Origin: an uncultured Verrucomicrobiales bacterium
Lineage (GTDB): Bacteria; Verrucomicrobiota; Verrucomicrobiia; Verrucomicrobiales; Akkermansiaceae
DNA length: 12,660 nt
NCBI GenBank assembly: GCA_937969125.1
Contig: CALBVA010000068.1
Coordinates: 1 to 12,660 of the forward strand
Direction of reading: 5' to 3'
Under the pieces are notes generated by a model that did not search any database, was not told the origin of the DNA, and saw only the letters and a program-made list of their open reading frames with translations. This document shows, piece by piece, positions 1-7,601 of the stretch (its first letter is position 1; the number at the start of each line of letters is the position of its first letter). A program made the translations under genes and the position numbers.

Positions 1-594
1 TTCAACCTCGTCACCAAGCGCGGCCTGGCGCACGAAGACGCCGAGATCCGCTGGATCGATTGTAATATCGGCTCGCGCCTCACCATGAAATACCCCGGCG
101 TCGTCATGAAAGGCGAGCGTGCTCGCGGTGAGGTCATCTCCATCGCCCTGGCCAATGACGGCCAGCACCAGGACACCGGCGCCAAGATGATTCACGCCGC
201 CAATAACACTACCTCGAACGTGGTTTCCAAGTCCATCTCCGTAGGTGAAGGACGCTCCACGTATCGCGGACAGGTCCACATTCCAAAGCACCTCAAAGGC
301 TGTAAGAATAACACCGAGTGTGATGCCCTTCTCATCAACCCGAAGAGCCGTACCGATACCTATCCCGCGATCTCGGTCAAAGGTAATCAACACGTCACTC
401 AGCACGAAGCCAGCGTCAGCCAGGTTTCCGAAGAGATGCTCTTCTACATGCAGCAGCGTGGACTCAATGAGGCCCAGGCGATGTCTCTCGCCGTCAACGG
501 TTTCATCAACGACCTCGTCCAGGAATTCCCCATGGAATATTCCGTCGAGCTCAAGCGCCTCATCGACCTCGAGATGGAAGGGTCGGTGGGATAG
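1..594 (+). CDS. sufB: Fe-S cluster assembly scaffold SufB (C-terminal part, 5' end outside window)
   Basis: The frame is open from the first base of the window and ends at TAG 592-594, giving the last 197 residues of SufB. The family is usually about 470-490 residues, so roughly 40% is visible. SufB works in the cytoplasm in the SufBC2D complex, where a nascent Fe-S cluster is assembled. Recognisable family segments are CNIGSRLTMKYPG (residues 21-33 of the fragment), GQHQDTGAKMIHAANNT (54-70), the CDALLI segment whose Cys107 corresponds to the functionally important Cys405 of E. coli SufB, QHEASVS (134-140) with the conserved His-Glu pair, and the C-terminal PMEYSVELKRLI...MEGSVG. Nothing in the fragment looks damaged. 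sufD follows on the same strand after a 284-base gap that carries a foreign-looking gene remnant. Identity is secure; the start and the operon promoter are outside the window. Confidence 0.97.
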   Translation, partial: FNLVTKRGLAHEDAEIRWIDCNIGSRLTMKYPGVVMKGERARGEVISIALANDGQHQDTGAKMIHAANNTTSNVVSKSISVGEGRSTYRGQVHIPKHLKGCKNNTECDALLINPKSRTDTYPAISVKGNQHVTQHEASVSQVSEEMLFYMQQRGLNEAQAMSLAVNGFINDLVQEFPMEYSVELKRLIDLEMEGSVG

Positions 595-710
595 ATAATT
601 TCACGATGATTGAGGCGATATCCAAGAAACGTCCGGGTTGGACGAGACAGGTCTTCGACAGCCTGACCGCATGATCCTCTTGGAAATGCTCCGTTCTCAA
701 ATCTACCCCG

Positions 711-875
711 ATGCCCGAACTGCTCCACAAGGATTTCAGAGAGTTTTTAGAACATCTAATCAGCCATAAGGTCATCTCTGCGCTCCTTTCCGACCTCCTC
801 ACTGCTAAAAAGACGGCCGGTCGCCCTAAAGATCTTGCTGATCTTCTTCACGATTACCTTCTTCCAGAAAATTGA
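711..875 (+). pseudogene. Internally deleted remnant of a minimal (MNT-type) nucleotidyltransferase gene
   Basis: A 54-codon open frame starts at ATG 711, ends at TGA 873-875 and stops 3 bases before the sufD start. The N-terminal part HKDFREFLEHLISHKV resembles the first helix of small nucleotidyltransferases of the type that normally continues into the catalytic GG...D.D core. Here it runs directly into LLTAKKTAGRPKDLADLL, which resembles the C-terminal (L..K..AGRPKDLADL) signature of the same family. The whole catalytic middle, normally around 100 residues, is missing in frame, so the product cannot be an active enzyme. Full-length relatives are often in toxin-antitoxin-like or antibiotic-nucleotidyltransferase-like families. 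The intervening region 595-710 has no convincing gene; a 22-codon frame at 606-674 (…KKRPGWTRQVFDSL…) may be another fragment. The assignment is from remembered family signatures. Alternatively it could be a genuine small protein derived from such a gene. Confidence 0.6.
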
Positions 876-878
876 CTC

Positions 879-2021
879 ATGCCTGCTACCGTAGAAAGCC
901 CCGCCTCCGAAGCCTTCGATCAACTCGACTGGCCCGTCCGCACGATCGAAAACTGGCGCTTTGGTTCCTGGAAGGAAGCCAATCTGGATGGTCTCGACCT
1001 CATCGGCTCCGGATCCTCTGCCGATCTTCCTGTAGAAATTGAGGGTGCCACCCGTCTCGTTTTCCAGAATGCGGAACTCATTTCTGGAAGCCATCCTTCG
1101 GTCACGGTGGCCAATGAATCCTTCGGTCCGCGCTCACGCCTCGGCTCGGAGAAAGCTGCGGCTCTCCATACCCTGAAGGCAAATAAAGGGCTCGTCGTGA
1201 CCTCCGATTCCGAGGCCTTCCTCGAAATCATCCACCTCGTTTCCGGTAAAGGTCTCCTTCTTCCCAGCCTCGTCATCAATGTTGAAAAAGGAGCCAAAGT
1301 AAAAGTGATCGAGCGCTTCATCTCCGTCGATGACTCAGCCGCCACCGTGCTCACCGCTGTTGATATGAACGTCGCCGAGGGCGCGGACGCCAAATACCTC
1401 GTCACCCAGGAACTCAACTCGCAGTCGAAGCTCATCCGCCTTGCTGACTCCTGCCTCCAGGCTCAGTCCAATGCCACCCAGGCTGTCGTTCACACCGGTG
1501 CAAAGTGGGTTCGCGAGGAGACCTACTCCACCGTCGATGGCTCGGATGCCCGTTTCCAGATCCTCTCTGTCGCCATCCCGACCACTGGTCAGGAATATGA
1601 CCAGCGCACCTTCCAGCACCACGGCGCGCGGGATACCTACTCGAATCTTCTTTTCAAAAACACCCTCTTTGGAAAAGCCACCACCATCTTCTCCGGACTT
1701 ATCTTCGTTGATGAAGGAGCGCACGGCACGGATGCCTACCAGACTTGCCGGAATCTTATGATGACCGATGACTGCGAGGCCCACTCCATGCCCGGTCTCG
1801 AGATCAATGCCGACGATGTCAAATGCTCCCACGGCTCCACCAGTGCCCGTGTCAGCGATGAGGAGATCTTTTATCTCCAGGCGCGCGGCATTAATGCCAA
1901 GGAAGCCCGCAACCTTGTCGCGCAGGGCTTCTCTACCGAAGCGATCGAGAAGCTCGAAGACGAAGTCTTGGAAGCCCTCGCTCTAGAGGTCGTCGCCCGG
2001 AAGTTCGCCAGCGTCGATTAA
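879..2021 (+). CDS. sufD: Fe-S cluster assembly protein SufD
   Basis: This 380-residue protein is SufD, the SufB paralogue that pairs with SufB and, with SufC, makes the cytoplasmic Fe-S assembly complex. The C-terminal half carries the family core: QHHGARDTYSNLLFKNTL (246-263), a segment with FSGLIFVDEGAHGTDAYQ (271-288), and KCSHGSTSARVSDEEIFYL (315-333). Cys316 and His318 match the conserved Cys-x-His pair of SufD (Cys358/His360 in E. coli). The N-terminal portion is less conserved and includes the typical W/F-rich start (ENWRFGSW, 24-31). Length is close to the usual 400-430 residues, slightly short. The ATG at 879 is chosen because it gives the expected N-terminus; no strong ribosome binding site precedes it. 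The stop of the nucleotidyltransferase remnant lies just upstream. Translation is probably coupled to the suf transcript from upstream. Confidence 0.95.
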   Translation: MPATVESPASEAFDQLDWPVRTIENWRFGSWKEANLDGLDLIGSGSSADLPVEIEGATRLVFQNAELISGSHPSVTVANESFGPRSRLGSEKAAALHTLKANKGLVVTSDSEAFLEIIHLVSGKGLLLPSLVINVEKGAKVKVIERFISVDDSAATVLTAVDMNVAEGADAKYLVTQELNSQSKLIRLADSCLQAQSNATQAVVHTGAKWVREETYSTVDGSDARFQILSVAIPTTGQEYDQRTFQHHGARDTYSNLLFKNTLFGKATTIFSGLIFVDEGAHGTDAYQTCRNLMMTDDCEAHSMPGLEINADDVKCSHGSTSARVSDEEIFYLQARGINAKEARNLVAQGFSTEAIEKLEDEVLEALALEVVARKFASVD

Positions 2022-2079
2022 TTTTACGAGGACTTCTTCCTTCTTCTCCTGCCCCCTCCTGTAACGTAGTTATACCTCC

Positions 2080-3402
2080 ATGACTTCGATCGTTCGCGAG
2101 GGGCGGGCGACCTTGATCCTCGCGCTGCCACTGATGGCTGGGCAGGTGAGCCAGATGCTCATGGGAGTGGTGGACACGCTCATGATTGGCGAGTTGGGCA
2201 CCGTCGAGCTTGCCGCCGCCACTCTGGCCCAGACCATTCTTCACATCCCGATGATGCTGGGCATCGGTCTTGCTATCGCCATCTCGTCCAAGGTTTCCCA
2301 GGCCCGTGGGGCGGGGGACCCCGAAAAGGCACGGGAGGCAGGCGGAAACGCTGCGACCCTGGCTTTCTTTCTCGGAGTCCTCACGTTCGTAGTCAGCATT
2401 CTTCTTCTGCCAATTCTCCCCTACATCGGTCAGGACGAGGCAGTGGTACTTCGGATGCCCGGCTTCTTTATCATTCTCGCCTTTTCCATGATTCCGCAGT
2501 TTGCGTTGATGATCGGAAGGAGCCATGCCGACTCCATGGAAAAACCCTGGCCCGCCTTTTGGATCATTTTTTCCGGAGTCTTGCTTAATGTTTTCCTAAA
2601 TTGGCTCCTCATCTACGGGAACTTCGGACTGCCCCGCATGGGCCTTGAAGGGGCAGCACTTGCCACTTTGATTTCCAGAATCGCCAGTCTCATCGGCCTA
2701 TTCTGGTGGCTCGGTAAAAGCCCCGCCCTGCGCGGATGGATCCCCACCTCTTGGCTGCGCCGCCGGAGTAAGGTGGGTTTGTGGAAATTCTGGAATATCG
2801 CCTGGCCAGCCAGCTTGCAGGTTTCGGCGGAGTTCTCCGCCTTCATTGTCGCCAGTTTTATCATCGGTACCCTGGGTGCTGCCGCCCTCGCGGCGCATCA
2901 AGTTGCTATGACCTGTGTCGCCACCATTTTCATGATTCCTCTCGGTATCTCGATGGCTCTCACCGTCCGTGCCGGGGAGGCGAAGGGCTCCCGCCAACCC
3001 GAGCGCCTCCGCGCCATCCTCACCAGCTCCTGGGTGATGGGCTTGGCCCTTTCCATGATCTTCGCCACCGTCTTCTTCCTGCTTCGCGATACCATCCCGC
3101 ATTGGTTCCTGACCGAACCGGAACCCATCCGCATCGCGGCTGCTCTCCTCCTCATCGCCGCCTTCTTCCAGTTGGGTGATCATTCTCAAATTCTCTCCTC
3201 CGGAGTTCTGCGAGGCCTCGATGACGTGAAGACACCAGCCTATATTACCTTCTTTGCCCACTGGATCCTCGGCGTGCCCCTCGGACTTCTTCTCGCCTTC
3301 GTTGCTGATCTCGGTACTTCTGGAATGTGGTGGGGCCTCAGCGCCGGCCTGACTGCCTCTGCCGTCTTTCTTGGTGTAAGGGCTTGGAAGATGTCGGGTT
3401 AA
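2080..3402 (+). CDS. MATE family multidrug/Na+ (or H+) antiporter, NorM-like
   Basis: This 440-residue, strongly hydrophobic protein has about 12 membrane segments and lies in the inner membrane. Family members expel cationic drugs or metabolites in exchange for Na+ or H+. Hallmarks are the opening LALPLMAGQVSQMLMGVVDT with MIGELG (residues 14-40), the mid-protein NVFLNWLLIYGNFGLPRMGL followed by EGAALAT (around 170-197), AAHQVAMTCVATIFMIPLGI followed by SMALTVRAGEAKG (second half), and the late SSGVLRGLDDVKTPAYITFF. The two-fold internal repeat of six helices each is apparent. Length is typical (440-480). The gene starts 58 bases after sufD in a pyrimidine-rich spacer with no recognisable Shine-Dalgarno site. 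Whether it is read with suf or from its own promoter cannot be told. The substrate is unknown. It converges with the gene on the other strand, stop codons 48 bases apart, and no good terminator hairpin is seen there. Confidence 0.93.
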   Translation: MTSIVREGRATLILALPLMAGQVSQMLMGVVDTLMIGELGTVELAAATLAQTILHIPMMLGIGLAIAISSKVSQARGAGDPEKAREAGGNAATLAFFLGVLTFVVSILLLPILPYIGQDEAVVLRMPGFFIILAFSMIPQFALMIGRSHADSMEKPWPAFWIIFSGVLLNVFLNWLLIYGNFGLPRMGLEGAALATLISRIASLIGLFWWLGKSPALRGWIPTSWLRRRSKVGLWKFWNIAWPASLQVSAEFSAFIVASFIIGTLGAAALAAHQVAMTCVATIFMIPLGISMALTVRAGEAKGSRQPERLRAILTSSWVMGLALSMIFATVFFLLRDTIPHWFLTEPEPIRIAAALLLIAAFFQLGDHSQILSSGVLRGLDDVKTPAYITFFAHWILGVPLGLLLAFVADLGTSGMWWGLSAGLTASAVFLGVRAWKMSG

Positions 3403-3450
3403 CTTTTTGGTGGAAAGCTATCTTCCAAGTGCGGGCCAAGTAGCGGCTGT

Positions 3451-4908
3451 TCAGTGCGCTCTCGTAGTAGCGAGGCCGCCGGGCATTTTGGGTGCGTGGG
3501 TGGTTTTGAAGAAGAGGTGGCGGCTGCAGAGTTCGGTGGAGAGAAGGACGGGGAGGGCGAGCCAGGGATTGAGGAAAGCGAGGGCAATGGTGATGGCGCC
3601 GGTGAGGAAGCGGGCGCGGGTGACTCGTTGTAGCGGGCCGAGTCGGAGTCGGGCGCTGTGTTGTTGTGGAGACCAATCGCTCCCTTTTGTCGGGAGGAGG
3701 AAAGTGGCTTCGAGCGCGAGCTGGAGAAGGAGGATGAGAGCGAAGAGTCCGGGGTGAATGAAGAGGGTGACGGCGGCGGCGAAGGTGAGGAAGAAATTGG
3801 GGAGGGAAGTCTTCAAATGCCACGTGCTCCGTTTGGTATCGTGATAGATCATCACGCTAGTGAAGATGGCACCGAGGGCGGCAGGGATGAGGCCGAGTTT
3901 TGCGGGGGTGACGATGAGGTCTGGGAGGTATTTCTGAGCCGCGAGGATGAGGGGGATGGGGGCCACGAGCGAGAAGGCGAGGATTTCTCGGGAGAGCCAG
4001 GAAGTCTTCAGGCCGAGGAAGAAGCGCCAGGCTTTGAGCGGTTTCCCAAGGTGGAGGGTTGCGGCGCCCATGCCGAGATTGAAAATGATCGCGCCAACTA
4101 CGGCTGTTGTCGTACTTTCCCAAAGCGAAGCGGCCGAAATACCGAGTCCGATCTGAGTAAGAACGAGCATGAAGGCAAGCGGCCAGTGGGCTGGCTGGGG
4201 AACGAGGCGGGATTGGTCAGCGGGGATGACATCAGCTGGGACATTTCTGCCAATGTAGCGGGTGGTGGGTTGAGTGATTTCTGGAGTCGGGGCACCGGGG
4301 AGGAAGTTGTTTTCTGATCGAAGCGCAGCAGTGTCGATCTTGATGATGGAAATGGCTTCAGTCGGGCAGGCTTGGACACAAGCGGGAGCTTCGCCATCTA
4401 CAAGGCGTTGGTGGCACATGTCGCACTTGCGGACGATTCCTCGTTTCTCGGAATACTTCGGAACGTCGTAAGGGCATTTTAAAACACAATATTCGCAACC
4501 AATGCATTGGTCATCGAGGTGACGGACAATGCCGGTGTCCTTTTCCTTCTCATAAGCGCCGACGGGGCAGCCGTGCATGCACTCGGGTTCGAGGCAATGG
4601 TGGCAGGCGGTGGTGACAGTTTGTTGGAAACCATTGCCAGATTCCAAGAGGCCGACATCGCGCCAGGCTTCGTCTTCGTCGAGACCATTGAGGGTGTGGC
4701 AGGCGACAACGCAGGCTTTGCAGCCGGTGCATTTGTCGAGCTCGACCTGGAAGGCGTATTGTTCGCCTTCGCGGGGTTTTTCGAGGGGGATGAGGTGCTT
4801 GTAGAGATCGGTGCGGAGCTCGTGATTGTCGTGAGATTTTGAAAACTTCGCGACGGGGGTCTGGAGTTGTTTTTGCTCGGCGAGGAGCTTGTCAACGAGG
4901 TTGGTCAT
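3451..4908 (-). CDS. DmsB-DmsC fusion: four-[4Fe-4S] electron-transfer subunit joined to membrane anchor of a molybdopterin oxidoreductase
   Basis: The 485-residue product joins two subunits that are separate in E. coli DMSO reductase. Residues 1-195 are a DmsB/NrfC-type ferredoxin subunit with 16 cysteines in four groups: C60/63/66/70, C102/105/110/114, C135/138/141/145, C162/165/177/181. Each group can bind a [4Fe-4S] cluster. Residues about 240-465 are a DmsC-like anchor with roughly seven to eight membrane segments and the family segment HLGKPLKAWRFF...SWLSREI (286-309). The role is electron transfer between the quinone pool and a molybdenum-containing catalytic subunit. The N-terminus MTNLVDKLLAEQ fits relatives of this fusion type, supporting the ATG at 4908, although there is no obvious ribosome binding site. 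No catalytic subunit, chaperone or cofactor gene is in the window; the upstream same-strand neighbour is an unrelated protease 92 bases away. The partner enzyme, for example a nitrate- or DMSO-reductase-like protein, cannot be named from here. Confidence 0.93.
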   Translation of the reverse strand: MTNLVDKLLAEQKQLQTPVAKFSKSHDNHELRTDLYKHLIPLEKPREGEQYAFQVELDKCTGCKACVVACHTLNGLDEDEAWRDVGLLESGNGFQQTVTTACHHCLEPECMHGCPVGAYEKEKDTGIVRHLDDQCIGCEYCVLKCPYDVPKYSEKRGIVRKCDMCHQRLVDGEAPACVQACPTEAISIIKIDTAALRSENNFLPGAPTPEITQPTTRYIGRNVPADVIPADQSRLVPQPAHWPLAFMLVLTQIGLGISAASLWESTTTAVVGAIIFNLGMGAATLHLGKPLKAWRFFLGLKTSWLSREILAFSLVAPIPLILAAQKYLPDLIVTPAKLGLIPAALGAIFTSVMIYHDTKRSTWHLKTSLPNFFLTFAAAVTLFIHPGLFALILLLQLALEATFLLPTKGSDWSPQQHSARLRLGPLQRVTRARFLTGAITIALAFLNPWLALPVLLSTELCSRHLFFKTTHAPKMPGGLATTRAH

Positions 4909-5000
4909 TCGGGCAGCAAAGCCAAGGTGCTAGGAGCATGCCACGTGCGATGAGTGATTCGAGGAGGGTGGATGACTGGGGTTCATGATCCTCTGGTGAA

Positions 5001-7601
5001 TCAGGGTTCGAGGACGATGCGGAGGTAGCGGGCGATGGGTAGGTCGGGGAGGGTGATTTGGGTTTCTTCGAGGTTGCCGACGGGAGTGGTGGTGATGTCG
5101 CCTTCGGGTGGGGTGTAGGGGATCCAGGTGGTGAGATCGTCACTGATTTCGTATCGGAAGGTGCTGACCTGGGCGGTGGGGTCGCGGAGGAAGGTGAAGC
5201 GGTTAGTGGCGGTGATGTTGGTGGGGGAGCTGGTTTGGGCGATGAGGGGGTTTTGGCCGAAGAAGTATTCCTGGAGGTTGAGGAGGCCGTCGCCATCGGC
5301 GTCCTGGTCGGGGGCGCTGGTGGAGGCGGGGAGGTTTTCGGAGGCAGCCCAGGCTTGGTAAGGGGAGGATCTTTCGATGAAGAGACGGTTGAGGACCCAG
5401 CGGGGTCCGTCGATGCCGCCGGCGTCGTCGAAGGTGAGGTCGAGGAAGTCATCGGTGACTTCGATGATGAAGGTGTTTTCAACGTATTCGTTGATGGCGG
5501 AATTGATACCGGTGACTTGGGTGACACCTTCGGCGGCGATGGTGAGTTCATCACGGGCGATGATCTGGTCGCCTTGGCGGGTGGTGATTTGCCAGAAGCC
5601 ATTGGCGATGCGATGGGTTAGGGTGCGGGCGGAGTCTGCGCGGAGGTAGTCACGGTTGGCAGGGTCTGGGCCGCCACGGTCGCGGGAGGTCATGGAGCCG
5701 CTCCAAAAGAGGTCACCACGAGTGGCGGCGGACATACGGAAGGCGCCGGGTTCGATGGGGCTGTCCTGGGTGCGGCCGAGGTCGTAGAGGTAGGAATCAG
5801 CGGTGAGGTCGACGAGCATGAAGACGCGTTCATTCGAGGGGGCGGAGTCGGCTTCGGCGCGGGCAATGATGCGGTAGTAGAGGTTGATGCCGGCGGGGGC
5901 ACCGGTGTCGGTGAAGGTGGTGGTGTCGGCGGGGAGGGTGGTGATGGGGAGCCAGGGACTGCCTCGTTCGTCACGACGTTCGACAACAAAGTTGGTTTCG
6001 TTGCTGGATTGGTCATCCCAGGTGAGGGTGACGGAGTCATTTCCGGCACGAGTGGCGGTGAGGTTGTCGGGTGAGTCCGGGATGATGAGGGGGTCTTGAA
6101 GGGTGAGCTGGAGGGTGTAGAGCTGGGTAAAGTTGGTGGTATCTCCATTGACCCGGATGAAGTAGGTGCCGTCTGAGGGGATTTCGAATTCGATGATTTC
6201 TTCGATCTGGCCTGCGGGGTTGGCATTGGCGGAGGCGAGGGGGGTGCTGCCGGAGGTGGGGAAGATGTCGAGGGTGAGGTTGTGGATGGAGGTGAAGTCG
6301 AAGGGGGTGCCATCGGTGCAGTCGCCTTCGGAGTCTTGTTCTCCTTCGACAAAGCCGGCGGGGGTTTCGACGGGGATGATGCGGGCGGTGAGGCGTTGGC
6401 CAGTGGTGAGGGAATTCAGGCGGTAGAAGTCGATGTCGTCGTTATCATCAATGCTGAGGTAGTCACGGGAGAAGGGGGTGGCGACGGTGAGGGGAAGGGT
6501 GGAGGCGCGAGCGGCGGAGTCGTTGTTACGCTGGGTGTTTTGTTTTTCGTAGAAGTCGCCGTAGAGGCGGTTGACGGTGAAGATGTCATCGAGCTGGGTG
6601 TTGAGGAAAGCAGAGCTGATGCGGGGCTCCATGAGTTTGGTGTTATTGAGCGGGCAGACGTGGCGCATGCCAAGGCCGTGCCCGTGTTCGTGGGCGAGGG
6701 TGTTTCGGAGGAAGCGGAAGTCGCTGAAGGAGTTGGCGAGGATACGAACGGGGGAGGTGCCCATGTTATCGGTATCGATGACCATGTCTCCGCCCTGAAA
6801 GGAGAAGTAGTTATAGGCGAGGATATTGGACGCGCCGGGGACGCCGGGGCCATCGACAGAGTGCCCGCAGATGCGGATGTCGGCGCGGGTGCCGAGGACG
6901 CCACGGCTGGCGAAGCTTTCGATATTGACGATGACGCCGTCGTCGTTTGGTTCGTAGACGTAGTTGACGCCGGTGATTTCTGACCAGTTATCGAACATGT
7001 CCTGGAAGATGGGGAACCAGGGTTGGTCGCGAGGGTCGGTGGAGTTGGGATTGGAGCCGAAGATGGCGATAAGGCGGGCACGGAGTTCGCTAGGTCCATC
7101 AGTTTCGGTGGGGATGTTATCCTGGATGGGGGTGCCATCGGCAACGATGTGCCAGGTGAGGGTGATGGGGAGGCCTTGTTGGTTCTGGAAGGAGCCATCA
7201 GTTGCGGTGCATTGCCAGTGGAAGTTATCGGGGGTCTGGGTGGCTGCTCCTGGGTTGGAGAGGCTGCCGGGAAGATTGGCGGTTTCTTCGATGGCGTGGA
7301 GGGCCTCGATGAAGCCGGGCTCGCCACCCGGTGACCAGCAGAGGGCGAAGGCGGGTGGTTCCTGAAGGCGGCTGGTGGCGTAGTCGAGCAGGCGGGTCTG
7401 GCTGGATGAGGAGAGGCTTTGGAAGGTGTCGTTATTCAGTCGGGGGGCGAGTGTGCGGAGGGTATTGGTCTGGGTGGCGGTGAGCCGGGGGTGTTCAGGA
7501 GCAGCAGGAACGGCTTTCTTCTCAACGATCAGGGGGAGGGTGAAGGCGAGAGTTGCGGCGGTGAGCAGGAGGGGGAGGGTGGTTTTGAGGTTGGGGCTCA
7601 T
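5001..7601 (-). CDS. Exported matrixin-family zinc metalloprotease with PPC and fibronectin III modules
   Basis: This 866-residue protein begins with a basic start and hydrophobic stretch (residues 1-26), a signal peptide or anchor without a clear cleavage site. Residues about 125-350 form the peptidase domain. The zinc site HEHGHGLGMRH (304-314) fits HExxHxxGxxH of metzincins, with Glu305 as catalytic base, and KLMEP (322-326) supplies the Met-turn methionine. The segments ITLTWHIVADGT and GGDMVIDTD match bacterial matrixins. Next come a PPC-like domain (about 385-500; DIDFYRLNS, GTYFIRVNG), a fibronectin type III domain (508-595), a beta-rich domain of malectin-like appearance (600-742) and an EF-hand-like loop D767-D769-D771-L773-N775-E778. 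The tail has S-x-D-L-x-x-W (820-826). It probably degrades protein outside the cytoplasm; the substrate is unknown. No canonical PRCGxPD cysteine switch is seen; Cys88 is a possible substitute. The ATG is placed by the signal sequence, with no ribosome binding site upstream. The coding strand is unusually pyrimidine-rich. Confidence 0.88.
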   Translation of the reverse strand: MSPNLKTTLPLLLTAATLAFTLPLIVEKKAVPAAPEHPRLTATQTNTLRTLAPRLNNDTFQSLSSSSQTRLLDYATSRLQEPPAFALCWSPGGEPGFIEALHAIEETANLPGSLSNPGAATQTPDNFHWQCTATDGSFQNQQGLPITLTWHIVADGTPIQDNIPTETDGPSELRARLIAIFGSNPNSTDPRDQPWFPIFQDMFDNWSEITGVNYVYEPNDDGVIVNIESFASRGVLGTRADIRICGHSVDGPGVPGASNILAYNYFSFQGGDMVIDTDNMGTSPVRILANSFSDFRFLRNTLAHEHGHGLGMRHVCPLNNTKLMEPRISSAFLNTQLDDIFTVNRLYGDFYEKQNTQRNNDSAARASTLPLTVATPFSRDYLSIDDNDDIDFYRLNSLTTGQRLTARIIPVETPAGFVEGEQDSEGDCTDGTPFDFTSIHNLTLDIFPTSGSTPLASANANPAGQIEEIIEFEIPSDGTYFIRVNGDTTNFTQLYTLQLTLQDPLIIPDSPDNLTATRAGNDSVTLTWDDQSSNETNFVVERRDERGSPWLPITTLPADTTTFTDTGAPAGINLYYRIIARAEADSAPSNERVFMLVDLTADSYLYDLGRTQDSPIEPGAFRMSAATRGDLFWSGSMTSRDRGGPDPANRDYLRADSARTLTHRIANGFWQITTRQGDQIIARDELTIAAEGVTQVTGINSAINEYVENTFIIEVTDDFLDLTFDDAGGIDGPRWVLNRLFIERSSPYQAWAASENLPASTSAPDQDADGDGLLNLQEYFFGQNPLIAQTSSPTNITATNRFTFLRDPTAQVSTFRYEISDDLTTWIPYTPPEGDITTTPVGNLEETQITLPDLPIARYLRIVLEP

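Noticed and set aside
920..1832. Long minus-strand frames antisense to sufD
   Set aside because: sufD is unambiguous by family motifs; the opposite frames have no motif and unlikely composition.
3403..3450. Terminator between the convergent antiporter and DmsBC genes
   Set aside because: The only hairpin (TGGAA...TTCCA, 3411-3427) is short and AT-rich, and lacks a following T-run in either direction.
4909..5000. Possible C-terminal remnant of a molybdopterin catalytic subunit (LLESLIARGMLLAPWL in one minus frame just upstream of the DmsBC fusion)
   Set aside because: It is only about 20 residues with no recognised family signature, and the frame runs back into the protease gene. It is not enough to support a remnant.
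6282..6983. 233-codon plus-strand frame antisense to the protease gene
   Set aside because: It is a Gly/Val/Glu/Asp-rich shadow of the real gene with no recognisable domain. The antisense frame at 5058-5621 is the same kind of artefact.
6416..7327. 303-codon minus-strand frame inside the protease gene
   Set aside because: Its product is low-complexity Ser/Pro/Thr with no motif, and it overlaps the well supported matrixin frame. The pyrimidine-rich strand simply lacks stop codons. The same holds for 5690-6352 and most of 4892-5602.
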